A stretch of DNA of 64,000 nucleotides from UBA6627 sp965248675 (GTDB lineage Bacteria; Chloroflexota; Dehalococcoidia; UBA2979): NCBI GenBank assembly GCA_965248675.1, contig CBDFJZ010000003.1, forward strand, positions 67,643-131,642. The letters run 5' to 3'. The notes under the pieces were generated by a model, which searched no databases, was not told the DNA's origin, and saw only the letters and a program-made list of their open reading frames with translations. The position numbers and the translations under genes are program-made. Positions 16,049-23,579 of the stretch are shown here, piece by piece (the stretch's first letter is position 1; each line of letters starts with the position of its first letter).

Positions 16049-16136
16049 CGCGCTCAGGGAGCAAGCGCGGCCCGTTTGCCCCTCAGATCGCCTGCTCGCT
16101 ACGATTCCGGCGACACCTGACGAGCGGAGGGACCGG

Positions 16137-16835
16137 TTGACGACTCAGCAGCCAGACATCGCGATCCCACACCCGCTGCTCGGCGGTCGGGACGAAGTCG
16201 GCGTCGACCTCGAAGAAGAGGTGCGTAAGAACGTCCTCGTCACCTCGGTCGACGGGATTCTGAACTGGGCGCGATCGTCCTCGCTGTGGCCGGCGATGTT
16301 CGGCCTCGCGTGCTGTGCGATCGAAATGATCGCGAGCGCCACCTCGCGCTACGACATCGCCCGCTTCGGCTCCGAGGTCTTCCGCGCGTCGCCGCGCCAG
16401 GCCGACCTGATGATCGTGGCCGGTACCGTCACCTGGAAGATGGCGCCCGTGCTACGGCGCATCTACCTCCAGATGGCGGAGCCGCGCTGGGTCATCTCCA
16501 TGGGTGGCTGCGCGATCATGGGCGGCCCGTTCGCCTACGCCTACTCGGTGCTCCCGGGCGTGAACCTGGTGGTCCCGGTGGACGTCTACGTCCCGGGCTG
16601 TCCGCCCCGCCCGGAGTCGCTGCTGCAGGGTCTGATGATGCTGCAGGACGAGATCCGCGACTTCGGCGTGACGAAGCAGCGCCGCCGCCCCGAGCCGGAC
16701 GGTGACTTCTCCTCGTACCTCCCGGAGGGCGATCCGATCCGCCGCGAAATCGAGTCGCTGTTCCCGCCCTACCCCGGCCTCGACGACCCCAACCGTACCT
16801 CCGGCGGCGTCCCCCTCCACGCCTTCGGTTCCTAG
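16137..16835 (+). CDS. nuoB: NADH-quinone oxidoreductase subunit B (lone copy)
   Basis: The 232-residue protein, with a TTG start, is the complex I subunit that carries cluster N2. Ligands are Cys59-Cys60 (FGLACCAIEM), Cys125 (GGCAIMGG) and Cys155 (PGCPPRPE), all intact. The segment SSLWPAMFGLACC and the YDIARFGSEVFRASPRQADLM stretch are diagnostic. A 50-residue charged C-terminal tail, DDPNRTSGGVPLHAFGS at its end, exceeds the core. No other nuo gene is nearby; the next gene is sodN. It could be a displaced piece of a scattered nuo set, or belong to a second enzyme. It is followed by a hairpin at 16841. Confidence 0.93.
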   Translation: MTTQQPDIAIPHPLLGGRDEVGVDLEEEVRKNVLVTSVDGILNWARSSSLWPAMFGLACCAIEMIASATSRYDIARFGSEVFRASPRQADLMIVAGTVTWKMAPVLRRIYLQMAEPRWVISMGGCAIMGGPFAYAYSVLPGVNLVVPVDVYVPGCPPRPESLLQGLMMLQDEIRDFGVTKQRRRPEPDGDFSSYLPEGDPIRREIESLFPPYPGLDDPNRTSGGVPLHAFGS

Positions 16836-16840
16836 AAGGC

Positions 16841-16857
16841 CCCGCCTCCGAGGCGGG
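16841..16857 (+). terminator. Hairpin after nuoB
   Basis: A 7-bp stem CCCGCCT/AGGCGGG with a CCG loop begins 6 bp after the nuoB stop. No T-run follows, so an intrinsic terminator is weak; it may be an RNA-stability hairpin. The GCCTC/GAGGC core recurs in two other intergenic hairpins of this window (7745-7760 and 13909-13922). Confidence 0.5.
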
Positions 16858-17009
16858 CCTGAGCAACCGACAGCGGCCGTCAGCGAGGGATGCTCGACCT
16901 TGATCTCCCGGCCGGGATGACGGCTAGGGCGCCAGTGGTAGCATTTGGCGCGTCTCGCGCCCGCCGGGCGCGGACGGCAACCCAGCCTGCCACTGACGAG
17001 GAGCATCGC

Positions 17010-17435
17010 TTGAACATCCGAGACCGCGTCGCCTCGCTGCTTCGCCCCACCGAGATCGCGTACGCGCACTGCGACATCCCCTGCGGGATCTACCACCCAC
17101 ACATCGCCCAGCAGGGCGCCGAATCCGTCGAACGGATGATGGTGCTGATCGGTGAACTCGGTAACCCCACGGACGCCGCCGGCATTAACACCCTCGCCCG
17201 CTACGTCGCCGAGAAGGAAAAGGCCGCCGAGCTCGTCAAGCACGAGGTGCGGATCCTCTGGGGCGACTACTTCAAGCCGCCCCACCTCGAGACGTTCCCC
17301 GACCTGCACGAGAAGGTCTGGAACATCATGCGCCTCGGCGCCGCCGCCAAGCAGGGCGTGAGCCTCGACGACGCGAAGGCGCTACGCGCCGCCGTCGACG
17401 AGTTCGCCGACATGTTCTGGAAGAGCAAGGAATAA
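17010..17435 (+). CDS. sodN: Nickel superoxide dismutase precursor
   Basis: The product dismutates superoxide to O2 and H2O2. The nickel hook HCDIPCGIYHP lies at residues 20-30, so the mature protein would begin with His20, whose amine, plus Cys21 and Cys25, bind nickel. The preceding 19 residues (from a TTG start, NIRDRVASLLRPTEIAYA) form the cleavable propeptide. TTG at 17010 is chosen because GAGGAG stands 8 bp ahead; upstream in-frame codons give a non-homologous tail. Mature length is about 122 residues, close to the usual 117. The next gene encodes a signal-peptidase-like protease that probably removes the propeptide. Confidence 0.95.
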   Translation: MNIRDRVASLLRPTEIAYAHCDIPCGIYHPHIAQQGAESVERMMVLIGELGNPTDAAGINTLARYVAEKEKAAELVKHEVRILWGDYFKPPHLETFPDLHEKVWNIMRLGAAAKQGVSLDDAKALRAAVDEFADMFWKSKE

Positions 17436-17468
17436 TCCCGCTCCTTCCGAATCGAGACCGACCTTCCA

Positions 17469-17506
17469 GGCGGCTGCGCACGGTGCTCACGCCGTGCGCA
17501 GCCGCC
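17469..17506 (+). promoter_or_regulatory. 15-bp hairpin sequestering the peptidase start codon
   Basis: A perfect 15-bp inverted repeat, GGCGGCTGCGCACGG at 17469-17483 and its complement at 17492-17506, has an 8-base loop at 17484-17491. It begins 33 bp after the sodN stop and its left arm ends on the G of the peptidase GTG start (17483-17485). In RNA it would stall transcription or hide the start, so the peptidase would be made in smaller amounts than the dismutase. No T-run follows, so pure termination is less likely. Effect is inference. Confidence 0.7.
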
Positions 17507-18061
17507 GCGTTGATCCTGCTCGCCCTCGGGGCCGGGGTGCGCGCGTTGCGAGGGCGCTACTACCGCGTCGAGGTCGCCGGCGACAGCATGCGACCGGCGC
17601 TGCTGCCCGGCGACTTCCTGGTCCTCCGCCGCGGGACACCGTCGACCGGGGATGTCGAGGCGGGCACGATCGTTGCGCTGCGCGACGCGACCGGGCGGCT
17701 GATCCTCAAGCGCGTGATCGGCCTCCCCGGCGAGTCGCTCCGCGTGGGCGCCTCGGTGCTCGTCAATCGCCGCCGCCTGATCGAGCCGTACGCTCGCGGC
17801 GACACGCCGCAGGCCCAGTTCCGAGGCGCGAACCAGCTCGCCGAGGATGATTACTTCGTGATCGGCGACAACCGTGAAGCGAGCACCGACAGCCGCGACT
17901 TCGGCGCGGTGCACCGCGACCGCTTCGACGGCGTCGCCGTGCTCCGCTACTGGCCACTCGGGCGCCTCGGCCGAATTGTCAGACCGCCACGTCAGCTCGG
18001 CGACCGGGAGGTGGATCCGGAGCTGCCGCTGGGGATGATTCGCCCCCGATCGACCGACTAG
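17483..18061 (+). CDS. S26 signal peptidase-like protease, probable Ni-SOD maturase (SodX)
   Basis: The 192-residue protein has one N-terminal TM helix (residues 6-22) and the S26 catalytic domain. The nucleophile is Ser35 in AGDSMRPALLPGDF and the general base Lys76 in LILKRVIGLPGE. GDNREASTDSRDFGAV forms the conserved box E. It lies 47 bp downstream of sodN, the usual arrangement for the protease that exposes His1 of Ni-SOD. A general type I signal peptidase is the alternative, but the small size and position favour SodX. Start is a GTG buried in the preceding hairpin. Confidence 0.85.
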   Translation: MLTPCAAAALILLALGAGVRALRGRYYRVEVAGDSMRPALLPGDFLVLRRGTPSTGDVEAGTIVALRDATGRLILKRVIGLPGESLRVGASVLVNRRRLIEPYARGDTPQAQFRGANQLAEDDYFVIGDNREASTDSRDFGAVHRDRFDGVAVLRYWPLGRLGRIVRPPRQLGDREVDPELPLGMIRPRSTD

Positions 18062-18204
18062 CCCGTTCGTCAGATCCCGCCGGTCCCACTCCCAATTCGC
18101 TCTCCGCTCCGGCCCGATCGGGGATTCCCCCATCGGAATGTGAGCTGTCCATCGTCGAGGATTCGTTGAGTAGTGCACGCCGCATGGACGCGGAGGAGCG
18201 ACCG

Positions 18205-19102
18205 ATGGGGTCGATGCTCAACCTCGACGAGGCGAGCGATTCGAATGAGTCGGCCGCGGATCTCGTCATCCCGACACTCGATCAGCTCGTCGGCGAGATC
18301 TCCGAGCTGCGCCCGTTGCCGGCCGTCGCCACGTCGATCCTGCAGCTCACCGAGCACGACCGGTTCTCCGCGCACGAGCTGGCGAGCGCGATCGGCGCTG
18401 ACCAGGCGCTCACCGCGAAGCTGCTGCGGCTCGCGAACTCCGCCTACTACGGATTCCCGAGGACGATCGGCAGCGTCCGCGACGCCGTCGTGCTGCTCGG
18501 CTTCCGCACCGTCCGCTCGACCACGCTCGCCTCTGCGTGATCGGGACGCTCTCCGAGGCGAACCACCTCGACTACAAGGCGTTCTGGCATCACTCGGTCA
18601 GCACCGGGATGCTCGCCGAGATGCTCGCTCGCACCGAGGGCGTTCACCAGGACACCGCCTTCACGGCAGGCGTGCTGCACAACATCGGGCTGCTCGCGAT
18701 GGATCAGCAACGACCGGACCTCCTCGGCGCCGTGCTCGACTGCAGCCGAGCACGTGGCACCAGTCGCCACGAGGCAGAGCGTGCGCTGCTCGGCTACACC
18801 GACGCCGATCTCGGCGGCGCGCTCGCCGTCGCCTGGTCGTTCCCCGATCAGCTCGCAGACGCGATCCGAAACCACGCCATGTCGCTCGATACCCTCCCCG
18901 AGGAGAAGAGCCTGACCGCGTTCGTCCTCCGCGCCCGCTTGCTCGCCCGGTCGCACGGCATCGCCGACGGCATCGAACACCCTGAGCGCACCGCGCTCCC
19001 CGAGGAGTGGCGCCCCCGATCTCCGTCACGCTCAAGCGCTCCGGCGGCATGGAAGGCCTCCTCGACAAGGTCGAAGCGTTCCTCGAATCGACGATGCGCT
19101 GA
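18205..19102 (+). pseudogene. HDOD-domain protein gene with two frameshifts
   Basis: Three frames together encode one HDOD protein. The first, from ATG 18205 (GGAGGAG ahead), gives TLDQLVGEISELRPLPAVATSILQL to TVRSTTLASA and stops at 18540. The second, from 18537, gives VIGTLSEANHLDYKAFWHHSVSTGMLAEM to LPEEWRP near 19012. The third gives ISVTLKRSGGMEGLLDKVEAFLESTMR, stopping at 19102. Each junction needs one added base; the second is in a run of five Cs. HDOD proteins are signalling proteins related to HD phosphohydrolases. Either the gene is decayed or the sequence has indel errors; the intact homology on both sides of each break suggests the damage is recent. Confidence 0.85.
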
Positions 19103-19302
19103 CCGACCGCCAGCGCTTCACCGTCACCGTCGGTTGAGCGGCGTAGCGGTCAGCGCGCGGGCGGGCGGGCGCGGGTCAGTCTCCGAGAACGAGCCGGCGG
19201 TTCTCGTTACCCGATCCAGCGTTATGTCGCCTATTCCCTTCCCATCGAGGTCTCGACAGATGCGCAGCCTCTTGCGTCTCGGTGGCGCATTCGGTAGAAC
19301 AT

Positions 19303-19329
19303 TTAGCAGTCCGACACCGAGAGTGCTAA
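19303..19329 (+). promoter_or_regulatory. CIRCE operator for HrcA
   Basis: TTAGCAGTC (19303-19311), nine bases, then GAGTGCTAA (19321-19329) matches the CIRCE consensus TTAGCACTC-N9-GAGTGCTAA with one mismatch in the left arm. It lies 53 bp upstream of the groL start and implies heat-shock control by HrcA (established for CIRCE). A TAGAAC at 19295-19300 might serve as the -10. The hrcA gene is not in this window. Confidence 0.93.
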
Positions 19330-19382
19330 ATCGCGCACATGCCGCCGGTGCACTGCCGGCAGAGCGAGGTAATAGGGGAACG

Positions 19383-20999
19383 ATGGCGAAGCAACTGCTT
19401 TTTGACGAAGACGCGCGCCAGGCGCTCCGTGACGGCATCGACGCCCTCGCGGACGCGGTCAAGATGACGCTCGGCCCGCGTGGCCGCAACGTCGTCCTGG
19501 ACAAGAAGTTCGGCGCGCCGACCATCACCAACGATGGCGTCACGATCGCCAAGGACATCGAGCTCAGCGAACCGTTCGAGAACATCGGCGCGCAGCTCGC
19601 CAAGGAGATCGCCTCCAAGACGAACGACGTCGCCGGTGACGGCACGACCACCGCGACCGTCCTCGGCCAGGCGATCGTGCACGAGGGTATGAAGAACGTC
19701 GCCGCCGGAGCCGATCCGATGGCGCTCAAGCGCGGCATCGAGGTGTCCGCTCGCGCGATCACCGAGCAGCTCACCAAAAACTCGACCAAGGTCACGACCA
19801 AGGAGCAGATGGCGCAGGTCGCCTCGATCTCCGCGGCCTCGGATGAGATCGGCGAGCTGATCGGCACCGTCATGGAGGCCGCCGGCAAGGACGGCGTGAT
19901 CACCATCGAGGAGTCGAAGGGCATCGAGACCGAGGTCGAGTACGTCGAGGGCATGGCCTTCGACCGCGGCTACATCTCGCCTTACTTCGTGACCAACCCG
20001 GAGCGCATGGAGGCGGTCCTCGACGACGCGCACATTTTCGTCACCGACCAGAAGCTCTCGTCGGTCAACGACATCCTGCCGTGGCTCGAGAAGCAGCTCC
20101 AGGTCTCCAAGAACCTGGTCGTGATCGCCGAGGACGTCGATGGCGAGGCGCTCGCCACGCTCGCCGTGAACAAGCTGCGCGGCACCGTCAACGTCGTCGC
20201 GGTGAAGGCGCCCGGCTTCGGCGACCGCCGCAAGGAGAACCTCGGCGACATCGCATCGATCACCGGCGCGGAGCTGATCAGCAAAGAGCTGAACCGCGCG
20301 CTCGACACCGCGACGCCGCAGGACCTCGGCTCCGCGCGCCGCGTCGTCGTCACCAAGGATGAGACGACGATCATCGAGGGCAAAGGCACGAAGAAGGCGA
20401 TCGGGGAGCGCACGCGGATGATCCGCGCCCAGCTCGACAACGCCACCTCCGACTGGGACCGCGAGAAGCTGCAGGAACGCCTCGGCAAGATCGCCGGCTC
20501 CGTCGCCGTGATCAAGGTCGGTGCCGCCACCGAGATCGAGCTGACCGAGAAGAAGCACCGCGTCGAGGACGCGCTGTCGGCGACCCGCGCGGCCGTCGAG
20601 GAGGGCATGGTCCCCGGCGGCGGAGTCGCGTTCCTCAACGCGCTGCCCGCGCTCGACAAGGTCGATCTCGCGGGCGACGAGGCAACCGGCCTACGCATCA
20701 TGCGCCGCGCCCTGCAGGAGCCGCTGCGCCGGATCACGGCGAACGCCGGCCAGGACGGCTCGGTGATCGTCGAAAAGGTCGGCACCCTGAAGAAGGGCGA
20801 GGGCTACGACGCCGCGAAGGACGACTACGGCAACATGGTCAAGCTGGGCATCATCGACCCGGCCAAGGTGACCAAGGCCGCACTCGAGAACGCGGTGTCG
20901 ATCGCCGGCATGGTGCTCACCACCAACTGCCTCGTGACCGACAAGCCCGAGGGCAACGCCGCGGGCGCTGGTGCGGGCGCCGGGATGGACATGTACTAG
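19383..20999 (+). CDS. groL: Chaperonin GroEL
   Basis: The 538-residue protein is a complete GroEL: MAKQLLFDEDARQALRDGIDAL, GPRGRNVVLDKKFGAPTITNDGVTIAKDIEL, the ATP-site GDGTTTATVL (catalytic Asp followed by TTT), and the C-terminal GAGAGAGMDMY. It folds proteins in the cytosol with GroES. No groES precedes it; instead a CIRCE element and the broken HDOD gene lie upstream. The frame is open from 18537 through groL without a stop because of the HDOD frameshifts, so automated calls may fuse the two. Start is fixed by GroEL homology and by GGGGAACG at 19375. Confidence 0.97.
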   Translation: MAKQLLFDEDARQALRDGIDALADAVKMTLGPRGRNVVLDKKFGAPTITNDGVTIAKDIELSEPFENIGAQLAKEIASKTNDVAGDGTTTATVLGQAIVHEGMKNVAAGADPMALKRGIEVSARAITEQLTKNSTKVTTKEQMAQVASISAASDEIGELIGTVMEAAGKDGVITIEESKGIETEVEYVEGMAFDRGYISPYFVTNPERMEAVLDDAHIFVTDQKLSSVNDILPWLEKQLQVSKNLVVIAEDVDGEALATLAVNKLRGTVNVVAVKAPGFGDRRKENLGDIASITGAELISKELNRALDTATPQDLGSARRVVVTKDETTIIEGKGTKKAIGERTRMIRAQLDNATSDWDREKLQERLGKIAGSVAVIKVGAATEIELTEKKHRVEDALSATRAAVEEGMVPGGGVAFLNALPALDKVDLAGDEATGLRIMRRALQEPLRRITANAGQDGSVIVEKVGTLKKGEGYDAAKDDYGNMVKLGIIDPAKVTKAALENAVSIAGMVLTTNCLVTDKPEGNAAGAGAGAGMDMY

Positions 21000-21010
21000 G
21001 CCGGGCCCCT

Positions 21011-21070
21011 AGCCCGGACGAGCAGCCCGGACGAGCAGCCCGGACGAGCAGCCCGGACGAGCAGTCCGGG
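21011..21070. repeat. 13-bp tandem repeat after groL
   Basis: Four identical copies of AGCCCGGACGAGC run from 21011 to 21062, followed by a partial AGTCCGGG. It starts 11 bp after the groL stop and precedes the terminator. Units are not in any coding frame. This is a small minisatellite likely to vary in copy number between strains. Confidence 0.9.
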
Positions 21071-21098
21071 CATCATCGGGGCAGACGTCCGAATCCAG

Positions 21099-21130
21099 AC
21101 GGGGCCGGCTGCAGCCGGCCCCGTTTTCGT
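21099..21130 (+). terminator. Strong intrinsic terminator of groL
   Basis: ACGGGGCCGGCT at 21099-21110 pairs perfectly with AGCCGGCCCCGT at 21113-21124 around GC, followed by TTTCGTTTCC. The stem, about 10-11 bp after loop formation, plus T-rich tail is a classic intrinsic terminator for the groL transcript. Confidence 0.92.
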
Positions 21131-21174
21131 TTCCGCGCTGCTGATTGTTCTGATCCCGCCACTGCAGGCGCGTT

Positions 21175-21657
21175 ATGCTGGAACCGAGCCGAAAGGTGGA
21201 ACGGGTGCGCTACGGAGACAACGGCCTCGCCGTTGACTTTGACCGGATGGCACGCGCCGTCGACGACGGCGATGTGATCGTCGTCGGCTTCGAGATGACC
21301 TCGAAACGGCTCGTCATCGACCTGCGCGCCGACGACCACTCCCCACCCCTGCTCGAGCTCGTCGACCCGGTCGGCGGCGCCCACGAGCGCAACGCCTGGC
21401 TCAGCGAACGTCGTCCCGGTGTCCCGCTGCCGGAGAAGTTCGTCTTCTTCGTCTGGCCGCACAGCGTCGAGATGCTCGGCCAGTCACCGCTCTTCGAGCG
21501 CTCACGCGCCCGCATCGAACGCGAGCAGGGCATCGACGTCGCCGACGACGTCCGCGATCTGCTGGACGACCTTGCGCGCCGCGAGCGCGACGACCTCCGG
21601 CAGGCGCTGCTCGGCGGCGAGGGCTATGAGACGGTTTGGACCCGCGACCAGCACTGA
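21175..21657 (+). CDS. Conserved hypothetical protein
   Basis: The 160-residue soluble protein is acidic and rich in Arg/Asp, with VGFEMTSKRLVIDLRADDHSPPLLELVDPVGGAHER and a helical C-terminal half ending RERDDLRQALLGGEGYETVW. No motif is recognised. Codon usage matches neighbouring genes. The ATG at 21175 or a GTG at 21205 could start it. The next gene encodes a glutaredoxin-like protein about 100 bp downstream on the same strand; the two are probably co-transcribed, with no further clue to function. Confidence 0.7.
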   Translation: MLEPSRKVERVRYGDNGLAVDFDRMARAVDDGDVIVVGFEMTSKRLVIDLRADDHSPPLLELVDPVGGAHERNAWLSERRPGVPLPEKFVFFVWPHSVEMLGQSPLFERSRARIEREQGIDVADDVRDLLDDLARRERDDLRQALLGGEGYETVWTRDQH

Positions 21658-21761
21658 GCCGCGAGCGCGGACCGTGGCGATGCTCCCCTCTCCGAGGCCG
21701 TTCCGTGCCAAGCTGGACCGTCGTCGCCTCCCACCCGGGGCGCGCCGTGGCGGAGGAATGC

Positions 21762-22160
21762 ATGGCTCGCCTCGTCGTCTACGGACGCTCCTCGTTTTGC
21801 CCGGACATGATGCGCTGGGAGCACTGGCTGACGCGGAACCCCGTCGAGCACATCGCGTTCGACATCGACACCGATCGCGAAGCCCTCGCGAAGGTCGTCG
21901 GCTGGACCGGCCACCAGTCCGTGCCGACGCTCGTCATCGCCGACCAAGACGGCGTCGACCCGATCGAGGAGCCCTCGCCGCTCGCGGCTGGCCGAGGCCC
22001 CCGCGCCGTCGACCGCGGCACGATGCTCACTGAGCCCAACCCCGGCCAGGTCGAGGAGTTCCTGGACCGCCACGGCATCCCGTACGGCGGTGACGAGGAC
22101 GGTGAACGGAACGGCGACGAGGACGACAGCAAGGGCATCTTCAGCCGCCTGCTAGGCTAG
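21762..22160 (+). CDS. Glutaredoxin-like protein
   Basis: The 132-residue protein starts MARLVVYGRSSFCPDMMRWEHWLTRN, chosen because GGAGGA stands 4 bp ahead. It shows beta1, then FCPDMM at the active-site position, followed by HIAFDIDTDREALAKVVGWTGHQSVPTLVI, which is the cis-Pro region of glutaredoxins. Only one Cys is present, suggesting a monothiol enzyme. A 45-residue acidic C-terminal tail (GEDEDGERNGDEDDSKG-like) ending GIFSRLLG is unusual. The stop overlaps the end of the convergent amidase gene by 4 bp. Substrate or role unknown; a redox helper is likely. Confidence 0.8.
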   Translation: MARLVVYGRSSFCPDMMRWEHWLTRNPVEHIAFDIDTDREALAKVVGWTGHQSVPTLVIADQDGVDPIEEPSPLAAGRGPRAVDRGTMLTEPNPGQVEEFLDRHGIPYGGDEDGERNGDEDDSKGIFSRLLG

Positions 22161-23545
22161 CTGTCGGCCTCGGCCAGCGGGGGCCAGCGGTCACTCCACG
22201 GCGCATCCGCCTCGAGCTGTGACCCCAGCTCGAACAGGTCGCGGTCCGCGCCAATCCGTCCCACCAGCTGGACGCTGACCGGCAGCCCCTCTTCGCTCAT
22301 CGCGAGCGGGACCGTAAGCGCCGGCTGGCCGGTGAAGCTAAACGGAAACGTGAACATCCCCGTGTTCGCCACCCCGTCGGCCGCGCCCAGCGGCCACGCC
22401 GGCTGGCGGATCGTCGGCGTCACCAGCACGTCGTGCTGCAGCCACCAATCGAGCACCGGCGCGACCCGATCCGCGATCGTCGCCGCCGCCTGTTCGGCTT
22501 CCGCCGCCGTGACGCCCGCGTCCCGCGCGCCGCGCTCCAGCAGCTCCCGTCGCAGGTCACCCTCCCGCAGCGGCCTCCCCGCGGCCGTTTCGAGCCAGCG
22601 CAGCTGCGCCGCGCGCGCGAACGCGCCGGACAGCGCGAGGGCGTCCGCCAGCGGCGTGAACAGATCGTCGAGCGCCTCGGGACGCGCCGCTTCGACGCTG
22701 TGGCCCCGAGCGCGGAGCAGCCAGCCGGCCTGCTCGACGGCGGCGACGACGTCGCGGTGCACCTCCAGGGACGAGCCCGGATCGTGCGTGAGCAGGCCGA
22801 TCCGCAGGGCCGGCAGATCGGCGTCCGGAGCTGCCCCGATGTCGGCCACCACCTCGAGCACCCCGGCCATATCGCGGATCGAACGGGTGAGCACGAAGTT
22901 CGCCCACACACCGTTCAGATCCGGCTGGTCGGCCGGCGTCGCGCTCGGCACCAGGCCACGCGACGGCTTCAATGTGGCGACGCCGCAGCACGCGGCCGGC
23001 ACGCGCAGTGACCCCGTCGCGTCGCCACCTGGCGCGATGCTCACGAGGCCCGCGGCCACCGCCGCCGCCGACCCGCCGCTCGATCCGCCCGCCGTCCGCT
23101 TCACGTCCCACGGATTGCGTGTCGGCCCGAACGCCTCCGGCTCCGTCGTGAATCCCGACGCCAGCTGCGGCAGGTTGGTCTTCCCGACCGGGATGAACCC
23201 CGCGTCGAGCAGCCGTCGCACCAGCTCCGTCGTGCGCGCCGAGCGGTATCCGCTGTCCCGCAGCACCGAGGTGCCCAGCGAGTACGGCGTGTCCTCGAGC
23301 TCCTCACCCCCGTCCTTGAGCAGGATCGGCACGCCGCGAAACGGCTGGTCGAACTGCGGCAAAGCGGCGACGAACCGATGGGCGACCTCGGGCAGTGGCG
23401 TGATCACGGCGTTGATCGCCGGGTTCACCGCCTCGATCCGGGCCAGCGCGGCATCGACCAGCTCGCTCGGCGTCAGCTCGCCGTGCCGTACCGCCTCGGC
23501 CTGTCCCGCCGCGTCGAGGCGCCACCAGTCGCTTGGAATCGCCAT
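22157..23545 (-). CDS. Amidase signature-family hydrolase
   Basis: The 462-residue protein has the AS-family triad region. The Lys lies in GVPILLKDGGEE, the cis-Ser in AGGSSGGSAAAVAAG, and the nucleophile Ser in ATGSLRVPAACCG. It hydrolyses an amide bond; the family covers GatA, nicotinamidase-like and fatty amide hydrolases. It is not GatA, since the true gatA is at 54560. A close paralogue lies directly upstream (23580-24971), so this is a tandem duplication. Substrate unknown. It shares 4 bp of 3' end with the convergent glutaredoxin-like gene. Confidence 0.9.
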   Translation of the reverse strand: MAIPSDWWRLDAAGQAEAVRHGELTPSELVDAALARIEAVNPAINAVITPLPEVAHRFVAALPQFDQPFRGVPILLKDGGEELEDTPYSLGTSVLRDSGYRSARTTELVRRLLDAGFIPVGKTNLPQLASGFTTEPEAFGPTRNPWDVKRTAGGSSGGSAAAVAAGLVSIAPGGDATGSLRVPAACCGVATLKPSRGLVPSATPADQPDLNGVWANFVLTRSIRDMAGVLEVVADIGAAPDADLPALRIGLLTHDPGSSLEVHRDVVAAVEQAGWLLRARGHSVEAARPEALDDLFTPLADALALSGAFARAAQLRWLETAAGRPLREGDLRRELLERGARDAGVTAAEAEQAAATIADRVAPVLDWWLQHDVLVTPTIRQPAWPLGAADGVANTGMFTFPFSFTGQPALTVPLAMSEEGLPVSVQLVGRIGADRDLFELGSQLEADAPWSDRWPPLAEADS

Positions 23546-23579
23546 GTTCGACGTTGTACGCGATCGCGGAACCGGCGGG

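Noticed and set aside
18537..20999. An 820-residue HDOD-GroEL fusion protein
   Set aside because: The link is a frameshifted HDOD tail and non-coding DNA containing CIRCE; groL has its own ATG at 19383.
21636..21761. N-terminal extension of the glutaredoxin-like protein
   Set aside because: It overlaps the end of the preceding gene and lacks similarity; GGAGGA directly precedes ATG 21762.
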